Shown one piece after another: positions 1-11,600 of a DNA stretch of 34,700 nt. The position numbers and the translations under genes were made by a program. Under the pieces are notes generated by a model. That model was not told the origin of the DNA. It saw nothing but the letters and a program-made list of their open reading frames with translations, and ran no database searches. Location: NCBI GenBank assembly GCA_027576995.1, contig JANBQC010000254.1, positions 1 to 34,700 on the forward strand. Reading direction: 5' to 3'. Numbering within the stretch: the stretch's first letter is position 1; each line of letters begins with the position of its first letter. Origin of the DNA: Dimargaris cristalligena (Eukaryota; Kickxellomycota; Dimargaritomycetes; Dimargaritales; Dimargaritaceae).

Positions 1-1200
1 ACCAATCACTCAAGTGGTAATCCAAAGACTCTTCTGGTTACCATTAGAGTCTTCCAGGTCCTCATGGCTTTCCAGTCAGCTTATTCCTCATATTATTAAT
101 CTTAAGTGTACCTTCCCCTAGGGACCTCTCTCTGGAATTGTCCCCTGCATATATATAACTGGGCCCCATTGGGACTAGTTAGATTCCTTAGCTTATTCTG
201 ACCCCCTAGTTTACCTCAATAAACTTTTTATATACTCACCCCCTTATACTGACCAATAAGTATGCCCACTGCATATCCCTTGCATACTCAATTGCCTAAG
301 CCTTTATTAGTTAGTACTGTGTCTATACCTGATGCTAGTAGCCCACTTGGCCAAGCTGAAGCCCCACCTACCATTAGAAGCCTATCCCTGAGACTCTTGA
401 CAGACTAAGAGTAGTTAACTTGGGTGATATTAGGCTTCCCCTTTTGAGTATAAATACTCCCCCTTGCTACCACCTCTTGGAACAGCAAGTCTATCATCAC
501 CTTTCCCTTTTTATAATCCATTTTTCAAATAAAGTTTAGTTTTCAGGGATTATGATTTCAGTTCTTTACAGTCCAGGGTAATGTAAATGGGGGAGGTTCA
601 GCTAAGCTATATAATAAAAACTTTATTTATGTAATATTTGATAAAAACATGTATAACTTTAAATATGATATAACCATGAATATTTGCAGCAGCATTATTG
701 TTAACCAGTGGGCCCCATCTCATCAAATGGATTATAGATTAATCAATCATATCGGAGCTCCCCCATATTTGGCCCAAATAAATAATATATTTTAAATAAG
801 ATCTAAATACTCCATTATAGATACATAGACCACCACTCTGTAGAGACTATAGGAAAAAGTATCACCAAAATCAAATATATGGACATATAGCCTCAAGAAC
901 TGCTTTTATTTCCTGTGAGCATTACATTCACATGCTTTAAGCAATAATCACCTAGGAAGGTCCCTGATCTCTAGTCTCTATTCTTTTGACTTGGTATGGA
1001 TAAAATGAATTATTGGGACAGTTCCTCCAACAAAACTTAGGCCACCAAACACGAGGCTTTTATTATGTGGTGGGGCCTGGCCTTCCCCCTACAAATTGGG
1101 AATTCCTAGTAGGGCACCTTCCTTGGGCCACATTTGTATCTTCAGAGGAGGGTGTTTAACCCCCATGTGTACAGCAATCGGAATTGGGTATATTTGGTTG
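1..1200. repeat. CpG-depleted, AT-rich stretch with LTR-like signals
   Basis: No gene is visible here. The first 1050 bases hold a single CpG (753-754), whereas CpG is common from about 1440 onward. Two similar promoter/terminator-like modules occur in tandem on the plus strand: TATATATAA at 150-158 followed by AATAAA at 218-223, and TATAAATA at 449-456 followed by AATAAA at 528-533. A TATA box with AATAAA about 70-80 bases downstream is a usual layout inside retrotransposon LTRs, and CpG loss is what methylated, silenced repeats show after deamination. No reverse transcriptase, integrase or clear primer-binding site is visible, so this is at best a decayed LTR or solo-LTR remnant. The type call is inference and the right-hand edge is approximate. 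Confidence 0.4.
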
Positions 1201-1762
1201 TGAATCAGTGGTACGTTCTCATCTTATAGATAACACTTTTATATTGGGAAATAGCCCATGCCGCTAATTAATTCGCCTCAGAAAAATAACTATATATACA
1301 AATATTTACTAGACCTAAGTAAACGGTAGGAGAGATACCATAGGACACCTGTTCCTACTAGCCTTGAAGGCCTCCTTCTAACCATTATGTATACTTGGCC
1401 ATACCACACTCGATCATATTAATACACACACTAATATATTTTACTATACACAATTTCAAAATGTTAATAATCACTTTCGACGGGAGGGGCCCACAGTTGA
1501 AGCAACAGCCCATCCCCAGGCCCCGCTACCCCCACAACATTAATCCGTAATATGAATGAAGTAGTGAGGACTACGCTATTGTCGGGTGTGTAGTCTCCCC
1601 AATAGAGCAGTGTCATATAAAGCTCAAAGGCAATACCAGTTTGGGGTAGGCAGACTCTCCGAAATACTTATGCGGAGGCTGGGGAAGGGACTTAAAAAGG
1701 TATTGCGAAATCTCAAAAAATAAAAAATAAATCGAAGACATCGGGTAGGTCCAATCTGGATT

Positions 1763-3986
1763 TTATGGATCGGCGGCCAACAGCATTTTGTAATGGTCCA
1801 AAGAACATGCATTAAACGACTTGTTGGGATGTGTGTACTTTTTGGTTTGCGTGCAAGGTTTGAAAGAACACAATGGGACGGCCCTTGGTGCCGGCCGGGT
1901 CGATAGATTGATAGAGCTAAGTACAATGCAGTCCATTGGAATTGCGAGTAGAGACAGGTCGGGCCGAACCACCAAGCGGATATCCTGGGGAAATGCAGTT
2001 TGGGCCTCGACTTCGTCACCATCCTGTTGCCAGAATGGGTCCGAAGTGCCATGATGATATGTAAAGGGGAAATACAAAGGGTAGGGGGGGGGGAATGTTA
2101 GCCACCATCAATTTCCGAAAATACTTGGGCATTATCCATAAAAGCACCACTAATGTAAAGTGGCCAAATTGAGTCCTATCGAAACTAACCTGGTCGGCAT
2201 CGTCCTTGCGGGACCGTTTGCTCGCTTGCTTCTTTAGCAGTCGGTTGATCGTGTCCATCTAAGGCAACTCGCCGAAATGATAAGGCATGAGTAGGATAAT
2301 AAAGACAATAAAAAATAGAGTACATCGCATTTAAATATTAGTAATTCGTAAGTGATTTCGGATGTGGACGAATGAAATAAGTAAAATCCGCGGTTGTTTA
2401 CGTATCGGACGTCAATGAGTGAATTTATACATACCTGGTCCTGCTCAATTTTTTTCATGGTCTGGAACTTACGCCGCCGAGCATTCTCCGATCGTTTCAG
2501 AGCGAGTTCTTCTTTAGTCATCACCTTCTTTTTGGATTCTGTGGAGACGGCCAACACCCAAGTACATCAATATATATATATAGAAATCGACATATTTATA
2601 TTGTATTAATAAAGTGCCCGAGCAGTCGTACTTCAATAAACAACTTCGTACCGCCGAGAAGATAGTAGCTTCCAGATTACGAACAGGACAATTACCGGAT
2701 AAGTGAATACCATAGCACATACCTGCTGGCAGCATTAAAAGCTCTTCCTTCGGCCCGTCGCTCAGTTTAGCCTTCTGACGTTTGGTCATTGGCTGAGAAG
2801 TCCGCTCAGTGGCGAACGAAAGCTCGTCGTCGCTGCTAAAACTACCGGGATTAATCAAGATGATCCAGGGAGGGTCAAATTTTGAGGGAGTAAAAAATTT
2901 GAGTATAAAACAAATCGTTAGGTTACCCAGCCGAGTTGAAGTGTAGATAAGGGGCAGGGTAAGGCGTCTTATAATAGAGTCTACTTACATGTCTAGGGAA
3001 TGCCGAAAAACGCGCGCGCGTGTATGTGTGGGGGAGGGAGAGGTATTCGTATGATCGTCGGAAGAAACCCATTTTAACCAAATACAGTAAACATCAGTAC
3101 GTGAGAAGGAAGGTCGCGTAACTGGATGCATAACCAGTCTAGGGGGTGGCCCCGAGTAGTCTCAAGGCACTGTTAGTATTGCCAATGCCATTAAGTTAAA
3201 TTATGGGGTTATTTTAAAAAACTTACCTTCGTTATTGGAATCCTGGGCCACGTCTTCGTCCATGCCGTCGTCTTCGTCATTCTCGTCTTCCACCTCTTCC
3301 TCGACGTTGTCATCCACCTCCTCTTCGTCCTCCTCATCATCTTCTTCCATGGAGCCGTCATCATCCTCAATCACGGTTTTCTGGGGAGTGCCCTTTCGCA
3401 GGGGGTTCTTGGGGCCTGGACTACTGCTACTATTGGTAGGCTGAGTGGCGAGAGGTTGGTTGGTGCGGCCATCCTTGTCAATAACATCGTATTCCTCTTC
3501 GTCAGACCCAGCCGGCTTTCTGCCATTACCGCGCCCCCCCTTCTCACTATCCACCACCCCACCATCGGAGTCCTCGTCTTCCTCTTCTGAATCGGTATAA
3601 TCCCGAAGATTGGGTTTGGTGGTCGCTGCGGACGGTACTCGGCGCGGTGTTGTACGGGAACGGGTAACCGGCAAGAGTCGATTGTCGCTCGGGGCCGGTG
3701 GGCTGCCCCCGGGCGACCCGGTTGGGGGGGAGGCCGATGGTTGATGTCGGGGGTTGGCGCCCCCCATCTTCCCAGCGGCACCCCGCCGGGTCGGTCCCAG
3801 GCCGCTGGTCGGGGAAATAGGGGACCCTTTGGTGGCTGTAGTGGAGGCCCGAACTGGGCGCCGGCTGACGGGGGTATGGCGCGACCCGGTGCGGCTGTCG
3901 GGGGGAGAGGTTGACGACTCGGACTGATCTTGACGTGCGCGCGCGGATGAGCGCGTCGGACGCTTGCGGGGGGTGGTCGGGGCCAT
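1763..3986 (-). CDS. IES2: INO80 chromatin-remodelling complex subunit B (Ies2/INO80B-like), multi-exon
   Basis: Probable nuclear subunit of the INO80 nucleosome remodeller. Proposed minus-strand exons: 3986-3227, a small or cryptic exon ending at 2989, 2835-2723, 2538-2435, 2258-2190 and 2023-1763 (stop TAA). Donors are GTAAGT, GTAAGT, GTATGT, GTATGT and GTTAGT; acceptors end in AG and phases agree. With a 4-base second exon the protein is 436 residues. Exon 1 is a disordered Ser/Pro/Arg region that becomes strongly acidic. Exons 3 and 4 join into a PAPA-1-like segment (about 300-350) containing MTKEELALKRSENARRRK and MDTINRLLKKQ. The last exon has an IR..V..D.SLL..P block and a HIT-type zinc finger with Cys402, Cys407, Cys423 and His427 (ending ACSLDHYK), as INO80B proteins have. 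ATG at 3986 is chosen; the frame stays open a little upstream without another ATG. Family assignment is firm; the exon 1-2 junction is uncertain. Confidence 0.85.
2989..3160 (-). other. candidate 4-base microexon (2992-2989) or 172-base cryptic exon (3160-2989) of the Ies2-like gene
   Basis: Exon 1 of the Ies2-like gene ends in phase 1 at 3227, but every nearby acceptor of the next obvious exon (around 2842-2833) needs phase 2, so they cannot be joined directly. A GTAAGT donor at 2988-2983 offers two fixes. One is a 4-base exon (ACAT, 2992-2989) after a TAG acceptor. The other is a 172-base open exon from 3160, after a GAG acceptor. The second creates a 66-base intron with an exact TACTAAC branch sequence (3172-3178), which favours it mechanistically. 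The encoded 57 or so residues look unconserved, which favours the microexon. Both keep the whole gene in frame. Confidence 0.45.
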
Positions 3987-4059
3987 GCTAACTAAACGGG
4001 GAATTGGATAGGCGTAGCGGGTAGGGTAGGGTGATTCCGTAAGTGGGCCCAATGTACTA

Positions 4060-5301
4060 GAACGTGGCGATGGGGTTTAAATCGAATACGGTGGACATGA
4101 AACAAAAAGGTGAAGCCGCCTTGGAAAAAGGAAATGGAATGCCAGAAGTTACGGAGAGTAAAATTGAAAGGACAAGGCCTGTGGGAGAAACGGATAAAGG
4201 ACAGCGGTTATACCAGAAGATCTACTAAACCCCAATAATGACCATGTCAGTGGATGACTCAAAGGGGTAGTAGTCACACTGGCTTGGCCAACTCCTCCAC
4301 AACCAGAACACCGTACCATAGTAATCCTGGTTAGTTAATACATCAAGTGCAAATATTAAAACCATACGATTGTCCATATTTCTTCACCTCCCATTAAAAA
4401 TCCACCATTCTTGGGCAATACACCACATTTAAATACCATTCTTTAAGTGTAGCTGATAAACACAAATCATACTATTCCCTAAGAGGGCCCCAATAAACTG
4501 TAACGTTGAACGCCTGCTAAACTGGAGCTCCAACAGCCCCTTCCTTTCATTATCCTAATAGTATTTATTCAACATTGCTACATGCAGCACTGAGCACTAC
4601 CTACTAACCGAGTTTTTGAATATTAGAATTTAATCAGCTCAGACTAGCTATAAGAGCATAAAATAAACGAACGTAGTCGACCAACAAACGAAGCAGGCGA
4701 CAATAGTAGTCGGTTTAAATGGTGGGACGTAATGCTGTCACTGTGGTTAACCAACTAGCGCAAAGGTAGAAGAAAAGATAGCAAGGACATATCAAAGATA
4801 ATACAAGCTGGGAAGGGAAGCAATGATACACCAACGTACACCAATGGGTTCCACGCTGCGACTCGAGTATGTAACAGCTATAGCCCATACCTTCGCATTA
4901 ACCGACCAGTGGCAGAAGGAAGGGCATAAATACCAAAGATATCCAAGTCTGTGGCAAGATAAATAGCAGGATTAACCAGTCGATATATAAAAAATAATAG
5001 TAAGTGGAACTGGAAAGATTAAAAAAGACGCGAGGATTCAAGAAAAACGAAGAGAAGGTGAGTGGTAGAGGGTGAGGGGATACAATAATCATTAGTGTCC
5101 AATAGCTGGACAAAAGGAGAGCTGAAACGCAATGGTGCCGAGACAATAATTGACACGGTTGGGTGGTACGAGATGGCTAATGTGGGGACGAAGGGGTGAA
5201 GGCAGAAGAACGAAGTCGTAGGAAAGCTCAACGGAATGGGAGTGGGTGGAGAAGGTGATTGTGGTACAAGAGTTTACCCCCTGTCGATGTTAATCTGTCA
5301 A
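4060..5301. other. intergenic spacer between the Ies2-like gene and the permease
   Basis: I see no credible coding sequence. The left part holds the promoter of the minus-strand Ies2-like gene. About 4210-4620 is AT-rich with rather few CpG. About 4700-5300 is purine-rich on the plus strand, meaning pyrimidine-rich in the permease transcript orientation, and probably includes its 3' UTR. Confidence 0.6.
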
Positions 5302-6957
5302 TTAATGCGACTCTACCACCTCGGTCATGACAATGTCGTCGAATACGCGGGTGTCGGACACCACATCCACGTCCACGAGCGGGATAAGGCGGGTGCGCTT
5401 CAAAACCCGCCACACGACGAAGAGACTGATGAAAATGGGCAGACCCAAGTAGGAGGAAAAGAAGGTGGCCGCATCGAACCCATTACTAAAGGACGGGTAA
5501 CCCTGGCCCAAGATGACAAACGACGTGATGAGGACAGCGATAATGGGGCCGACGGGGAACCAGAGGGCGCGGTAGGGCAGAGCACCGACGTCGTAACCCT
5601 GGGCAACGTACGCACGACGGAATCGCCAGTGGCTCACGGCAATACCCAGCCAGGCCATAAACCCGGTAATACCCGAGATATTAACCAGCCAGCCGTACAC
5701 CACCTTGTTGCCAATGAAGGACAGGCTGAAGAAAAGGGTGGACACGGCCGTGGTGACGAGCAGGCAGTTGACGGGGATACCGTTCTTGGACACCTTGCGC
5801 AGAAAAGCGGGGGCCTTGCCCTCCATGGACAGCGTCCACAGCGTGCGAGCACAGCAGTACAGACCCGAGTTACCGGCGGACAGGACCGTAATCAGGATAA
5901 CTGCGTTCATAATATGGGCGGCGGGCTTCATGCCAGATTTTTGGAACACAAGCGTAAAGGGCGAAATACCCACATCACCCACACTCTCGGCCTTGACCAG
6001 TAGTGGCTCGTCATAGGGAATAATAAGACCCATCACGAAAGTAGCCAGAATGTAGAAGATCAGAATACGCCAAAACACCTGGCGGATAGCCCGGGGCACG
6101 TCCCGGCGCGGGTTTTCACTCTCACCCGCCGCTACACCGACTAGCTCGGTACCTTGGAACGAGAAACCGGCTACCAGGAAACTCTTGATAATTCCGACGG
6201 CACCATCGTTGAAGGGACCTTCGGGACGGGTCCAGTTCTCGAAGCCGTACTTGTAGCCACCAATGACACCAGCGTCGGTGAAGACACCCACGATGATAAA
6301 GACCACCACGGCAACGACCTTGATAAGCGAGAACCAGTACTCGGACTCACCATAGCCCTTGACCGAAAAGGCGTTGAGGGCAAACATGATGATCATGGCA
6401 ATGGCACTCCAAATAATACCCGTCACGTGCGGTAACCAGAACTGGATGATAATGCCCGTGGCCACCAATTCGGAAGCCACCGTCACCGTCCACGAAAACC
6501 AGTAGTTCCAGCCGAGCGCGAAGCCGAACGCGGGGTCGATAAACCGACCACCGTAAGTGTTGAAAGAACCGGGCACGGGGATATAAGTGGCCAGTTCACC
6601 CAACGAACTCATCACGAAAAACACCATGATACCGACCAGCAGGTAGGCCATCAGGCACCCCGCTGGTCCGGCGTCAGCCAGAGCCGTACCGGACCCGATG
6701 AACAGACCCGTACCGATGGTACCGCCGATGGCAATCATGGTCATATGGCGTTCCTTGAGGGTACGCTGGAGTTGGCCGGACTGTGGTTGACCACCATCTC
6801 CATCAATAGAGCCCACATCCTCCTTCTTCCCTAACTCGGTTTCATCGGAGTAGGGGGGCGGTAGGCCATCGAAGGTTTGGGTAGGCTTGGCCTCGGGGGA
6901 GCTACGGCCGCTGGCCAGTTCGCCCTTCGAGGTGGGCATTTCGTCTGAATGTCCCAT
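5302..6957 (-). CDS. amino-acid permease of the APC superfamily, YAT family (lysine/basic amino-acid type)
   Basis: Plasma-membrane amino-acid/proton symporter of 551 residues in one uninterrupted reading frame, the usual length for fungal permeases. A hydrophilic N-terminal tail of about 70 residues precedes about 12 hydrophobic segments. Family hallmarks are GGTIGTGLFIGSG in the first helix (78-90), FSFQGTELVGVAAGESENPR near residue 270, SPFTLVF, and the AGNSGLY stretch. The whole core resembles basic amino-acid carriers: bacterial LysP and fungal Can1/Lyp1. The substrate is therefore probably lysine or arginine, but this is inferred from overall similarity. The N-tail carries a PPPY motif at 33-36 with lysines at 11, 24, 44 and 45, which suggests ubiquitin-dependent endocytosis through a Rsp5/Nedd4-type ligase. 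ATG at 6957 fits the family start. One GATAA lies upstream (7013-7017), too little to claim nitrogen regulation. Confidence 0.95.
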   Translation of the reverse strand: MGHSDEMPTSKGELASGRSSPEAKPTQTFDGLPPPYSDETELGKKEDVGSIDGDGGQPQSGQLQRTLKERHMTMIAIGGTIGTGLFIGSGTALADAGPAGCLMAYLLVGIMVFFVMSSLGELATYIPVPGSFNTYGGRFIDPAFGFALGWNYWFSWTVTVASELVATGIIIQFWLPHVTGIIWSAIAMIIMFALNAFSVKGYGESEYWFSLIKVVAVVVFIIVGVFTDAGVIGGYKYGFENWTRPEGPFNDGAVGIIKSFLVAGFSFQGTELVGVAAGESENPRRDVPRAIRQVFWRILIFYILATFVMGLIIPYDEPLLVKAESVGDVGISPFTLVFQKSGMKPAAHIMNAVILITVLSAGNSGLYCCARTLWTLSMEGKAPAFLRKVSKNGIPVNCLLVTTAVSTLFFSLSFIGNKVVYGWLVNISGITGFMAWLGIAVSHWRFRRAYVAQGYDVGALPYRALWFPVGPIIAVLITSFVILGQGYPSFSNGFDAATFFSSYLGLPIFISLFVVWRVLKRTRLIPLVDVDVVSDTRVFDDIVMTEVVESH

Positions 6958-8650
6958 GAGGTTAGATTAGGAAAATACGAATTTTAAAAAACCACCGGGT
7001 AAATATATGGCCGATAAAAAGGAGGGCAATGGTGAGACTGCTTTAATAGCGGGCGGTCGATCTATTGTAGCAAATGGAGGCGGAGGGGATTCAGGAGGGG
7101 CGAAGGATGTAGTGATTGAAAAAATGGTTAGATCATGGTAGCGGGTAGTGTATAACAGTCCTCGGTTTTCGGCAATCGTTTTTAGTTTAAGCAAGGGGTA
7201 AAGGGCCTATATCGATATGGAATAGGTTCACTGAGGGAATAAATCTCAGGGTGGCGGAGGAAACAAATAAAGTGCGGGGTGGCCAAATAAATTTTAAAGA
7301 TCGTAGAAATTGGCTGACTTTGGTAAAATAAAAGTAACGCTAGTCAAAGAAAATCAAGAAATACTGGGTAGCATGCGTGCGAAGCGAATGCGGCTGGAAT
7401 ACTTACCAACCGGCAATATATTTTTAATCGGAGGCCAGGTTGGAAAGAAACTAAGGCTTCAAGCAAAAGGTGGAGGGTGTTGAAAAAAAAAACTGCAAAT
7501 AGGAATAAGGGACACGAGGAAAAGAAGAGCAGCTTCGGCCATTGGTAGGTGGAGTGGCAACAGGTAACGGGTATGAGTGGTAGGAATCGATGTGGCACCT
7601 GTAGCCAAGCGGTATTAATGAGACTACGAAGTGGTAATTGGCAGTCATGGACCGCTAAAAAGCTATGGCCGGGTAGAAAAAATATGCCTATTGGAGGGCT
7701 GAGATGAAACTGTCCTAGTGTAAAGCAAATGGATTCATTGTAATTGCCGTGAAGAGGGGGGGGGTTGGAGAAAGCCGATTTAAGAGTAGCTCAAACAGGA
7801 GCCTCTATATACACTGGAGGAAAATTCAGAAGTGGGTGTGAAGCCGGGGAAGCCAAACTACCAGTTGAATCCGAGGGATCCAGACTATAAAACTCACATG
7901 TGGGGGTCGAACGTCTATAGGTGGGCGGGGGTGGTCAAGGGGCACTCAAAACACCAGGGGCGATGGGATGCGGATGGAGTGGCTCGATTAACCAAGGGGA
8001 GGAGTGATAAGGTGGGAGAAGGAGCAATGGTTGGCCAAATTTGGGATAGTGCAAAAAATGAATTTATAAAACCAGAGGAACGCTCAGATAATTACGGGCG
8101 ATTAGGTCGATTAGGAATTACCAAAAAGACAAGTGATGTGCGGAATGGGTGAAAAATATCAATGGGTGCTAATTAGATTAAAGAAGCGTTAAAAAAATGG
8201 AATGACTGAAACTACCAAAAAACAGCCGAGAACCGGAAAACAATCGACACTAGCCTTCTGTAATGGGCAGGGGAAGGGAGAAGTGGGGGAAAAGAAGGGT
8301 GGGTGGGTGAACCAGGATATATATATCAGGGGCGCTGGCTTAGTACAGGTATGTATGGGGGCAATTTGGCTGGATACCACAGCACTCCCGCGGGTCGGTT
8401 GAAGCCAAATGGAGGGAAACGGGAAGTTGGGTCGCGGTGTCCCGAGAGTGGCTTGCCGTGGTGGTGCTGGTGAAGACGGGGGAGTAGATTGAGGGCGGCC
8501 CCGTGAGATAAGGTCGTGCACACCAAGGTGAGTTCGAAACATTTCACTATTGGCCCCAATAGATGAGCTATACGACCCAGGCCGGTACGTCCCTATTTTC
8601 CTTGCATTCTTTACCATGGATCTATTATCAAAATAATGAGGGAGTTGGGC
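6958..8650. other. permease upstream region, no confident gene
   Basis: The plus strand is clearly purine-rich across most of this stretch, so the permease 5' flank is pyrimidine-rich in its own orientation, a common feature of fungal promoters and 5' UTRs. A TATATTTA-like sequence lies on the minus strand near 7001-7008. Two open frames exist (7832-8152 plus, GTG start; 8189-8617 minus, ATG start) but neither shows a recognisable domain or coding-like composition, so I do not call them genes. Confidence 0.5.
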
Positions 8651-11600
8651 GAAGGAAAAATACCAATTCTTACTGGCGATGGTAATATATACAAGTAGCC
8701 GATTTTAAATGAAAACTGCTAATGGGTTGGGCGCCTATATGTGGGTGTGGTTGGATGTGTGTAACATCGGATGAGCCCAAAGGCAAATGATAGGTATGAA
8801 TGGTAATGTTACCATCCCGTCGCTCTCCCCCCAAACCAAACGATGCCTAGGGAGAGGGGTGGTAGACTAAAGTGCCTATGGTAAAGGGGAGCGGAAGAAG
8901 TCAACCCAAGCACCTACTATAGAAAAATCAACATATGGCACTGTCGGAGATTAGAGGGTGGGGTTGGGCGAGAGAATGGGTGGAGGAGGAGGGCGGGAGG
9001 AGTACTATGCACCAAGCCCAAACGACTGTGCGACCCTAGAAATGAACACGAAGTCGCTGGTGCGAGTGTCGAGTGATAAAAGGGGGCGAGAAGGGCACCT
9101 CGGGACGCTATCACAAATGATAATAACCAATCCTCAACTGGTTCCTAGGGAAGGGGGGAGGGTGTGACTATGGTTTGATGACTCCCCCCCTCCTTTCCAT
9201 CAACTCCATCCTAAAGCGAATCATTGATCTAGACAAATGAGAGCAGAGCCCACGCCTATTTTCCGGCCTTTTAGCTACGGATGCCTGCGGCAGCTCGGGA
9301 TGGGGTGTGGAAATTCATATGGGCCGCTAGGGCTATTTAGGTAGTCGAGGGTAGTAAATAACTGTATAGAAAAGTGGTTCGTCTGGCTACTGGTCCCTTT
9401 TATTGCACGAGTCGCGAAAGAGAGCGTGGGTTCAGTGTGCTATTCATTTACGCCTTCATCGAAGCCACGGCGGTTATCGACCATAAGCACATTAGTAGTT
9501 TCTACCGCGTGGAATTTCGAGGCTCAGTCGCCCTTGGGGCAGAAGGGATGGACCGACATGGTCAATGTATCCAATCACCACTGTCAAATGTTATTTCTAC
9601 TATATTAAAAAAAGATCGGGGCTGTTGTGCGTGGAGACTATCGTTACAACCCCCTATGCACCCTTCCCTCCGGAACTCCTTCTTCACCCCCCCCCCCAAA
9701 TTAGGGCATGTAGACCCTGCTAAGAGTAAATAACACCACTTCCTTAATACCACACGGAACTATACGATCAGATGCGCCCCACCGGGACGCAGGGTCTTAC
9801 CTCCGGATTTCTGATACACAATGGTAGCGGAATTATACCAATAGATAGGGGATCCAAATGGGGCAGCCTCCAACGGGCTGCACAACCGCCTCCCTGTGGA
9901 GAAGTCATCCCCCTCTCCCCTCGCATGTGCAGCAGACGAAGGTAGAGGGGGATTGGCCAGCCGACATACAGACGTAATACCCTTTAGAAAGGTTTAACCG
10001 GGGAGAATATCCCATACTTGATGTCTAGTATTAGTTTCCAAGTCAAATAATAGTCCCCCGAAACCTTTTGCTGAGATGCACTAGGCCCCAAGATCTAATC
10101 CAACTACTCTCGAGACCTGTAGAACCAAGTCGCCTAGAATACCTATTGGATATATGGAAGAGAGACTTGTGGCCCGTTTAGGCCTTAAAAATCTGGGGTG
10201 GGGAGGGTATGGGTAAGGGGGGCTAGGTGTGTACAACTAACACAGGTCCGAAGTGACTGGGAATTGAGATTATATCGGGGGAAGTCCACCACCACCACCA
10301 ATATAGGTAGAGGGAGGCAAGAGCAGGCCCCAACCAAGATTCGGAAGCAAAGAAAAAGCAATCGAGGGTGTGATATTCTTGTCAGCTGATTGCGAAAGCT
10401 CCTAGGTGTAGAACCATTTCCCACTGGAGGATATATTTCGTATCGGTTAATGTGGTCCAAATTTAGACCAGTCTTGTCAATCGTAGAGCGCCCCTTCTAT
10501 GCTCAAGAATAAGGTGTTCGAATTCTTTTAGTCAATCGACTTTACCGGTAACAATGCAGTAAGTAATTAGGTGCAATAAAATACCCTACATGATCATTGG
10601 CGTGGGGAAGGGGGTGTTCATATAGGAAGGAAGATGGTGATAAGCCCCAATTGTCGTGTTGCTCATTGAAACGTCTAAAGAGACTGGAAGCGTTGAGTGA
10701 GCCATACATTCAGGGGACGGGGCGGGCGGTCATAACTGGAATCTATCCAGCACTGCCTTTTTGATACGGCCTGCCCTTGTATCAAGGAAAGCTGTAACAA
10801 ATGGTGTCAGATGGAGAGTCAATACCGTATGAAAATACTGGCCCCCTGACCAGACTTCTCCGGCCAATCCGTGGGTGTTTTATTCTGACCAGCAGGAATG
10901 GCAAAGTGGGCAGAGCTCCCCCATAGTATGTTACTGAACAGTAAAAGGGATAACAATGAAGTTTTCCTGCAATGGCATCCCTCCGTTGACAGTTCCAGAC
11001 CAACACATAATCTTATAAACCCAGGGAATTGGTAGGATACCAATACAGTCAGGCAGATTTACTCAATATTCTGTTAGCAACAGACCTCCCGCTATGAATA
11101 GACCAAACTTTCGTAAACTAAACAAAGGGGGGAGAGGGAGGGGGGATGTGAGAGGTGATATTTCAGGCTATTCCCAGGCAAATTTAAAACATAATATACC
11201 TAACCTTGTCTCACTACAATCAAGGTGGGCCCTCAGTGCACTTATAAATATGAGCGCTATTGGAAACATAGGTCTACTCGTTGCCCTCCACCCCATTTCT
11301 CAAGTGACTGTTCTCTTAAATGATGTAACCATAACCAGACGCCGCCGCCTCCAATTTGGAAACCCCAAACATGTGGACATGGAAAACACTGGTTAAACCT
11401 ATAATAATGCACATACTTCCATTATTCGCCTTTACGAATACTTTTTCAGTATGGGCCTATGGATCAACTAGTGTTGAAAGCCAGCCATCTGGTGTCTTTT
11501 GGCCAATTAGGAGTGTGTTGTTGGTCCTAGCTTTCGTACTTTGCGCTCGTAGTCTGTCGTAGGCAGAGTAACGAGTCGTCGGGAAAAGAGGTAAGACGGG

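Noticed and set aside
3987..4052. Upstream extension of the Ies2-like frame to 4052
   Set aside because: The extension would begin with TTG; the first ATG in frame is at 3986.
5236..6003. 255-codon plus-strand open frame
   Set aside because: Antisense to the C-terminal half of the permease; hydrophilic composition with no recognisable domain.
7832..8152. 106-codon plus-strand open frame, rich in Lys/Arg/Gly
   Set aside because: It needs a GTG start, matches no family I know, and lies in purine-rich DNA that gives such composition by itself. Transcript evidence could revive it.
8330..8410. Possible tRNA A-box-like sequence (TGGCTTAGTACAGG)
   Set aside because: No matching B box and no cloverleaf could be formed around it.
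8189..8617. 142-codon minus-strand open frame with an ATG start
   Set aside because: Pro/Ser/Phe-rich product expected from pyrimidine-rich DNA; no domain and no supporting neighbour.
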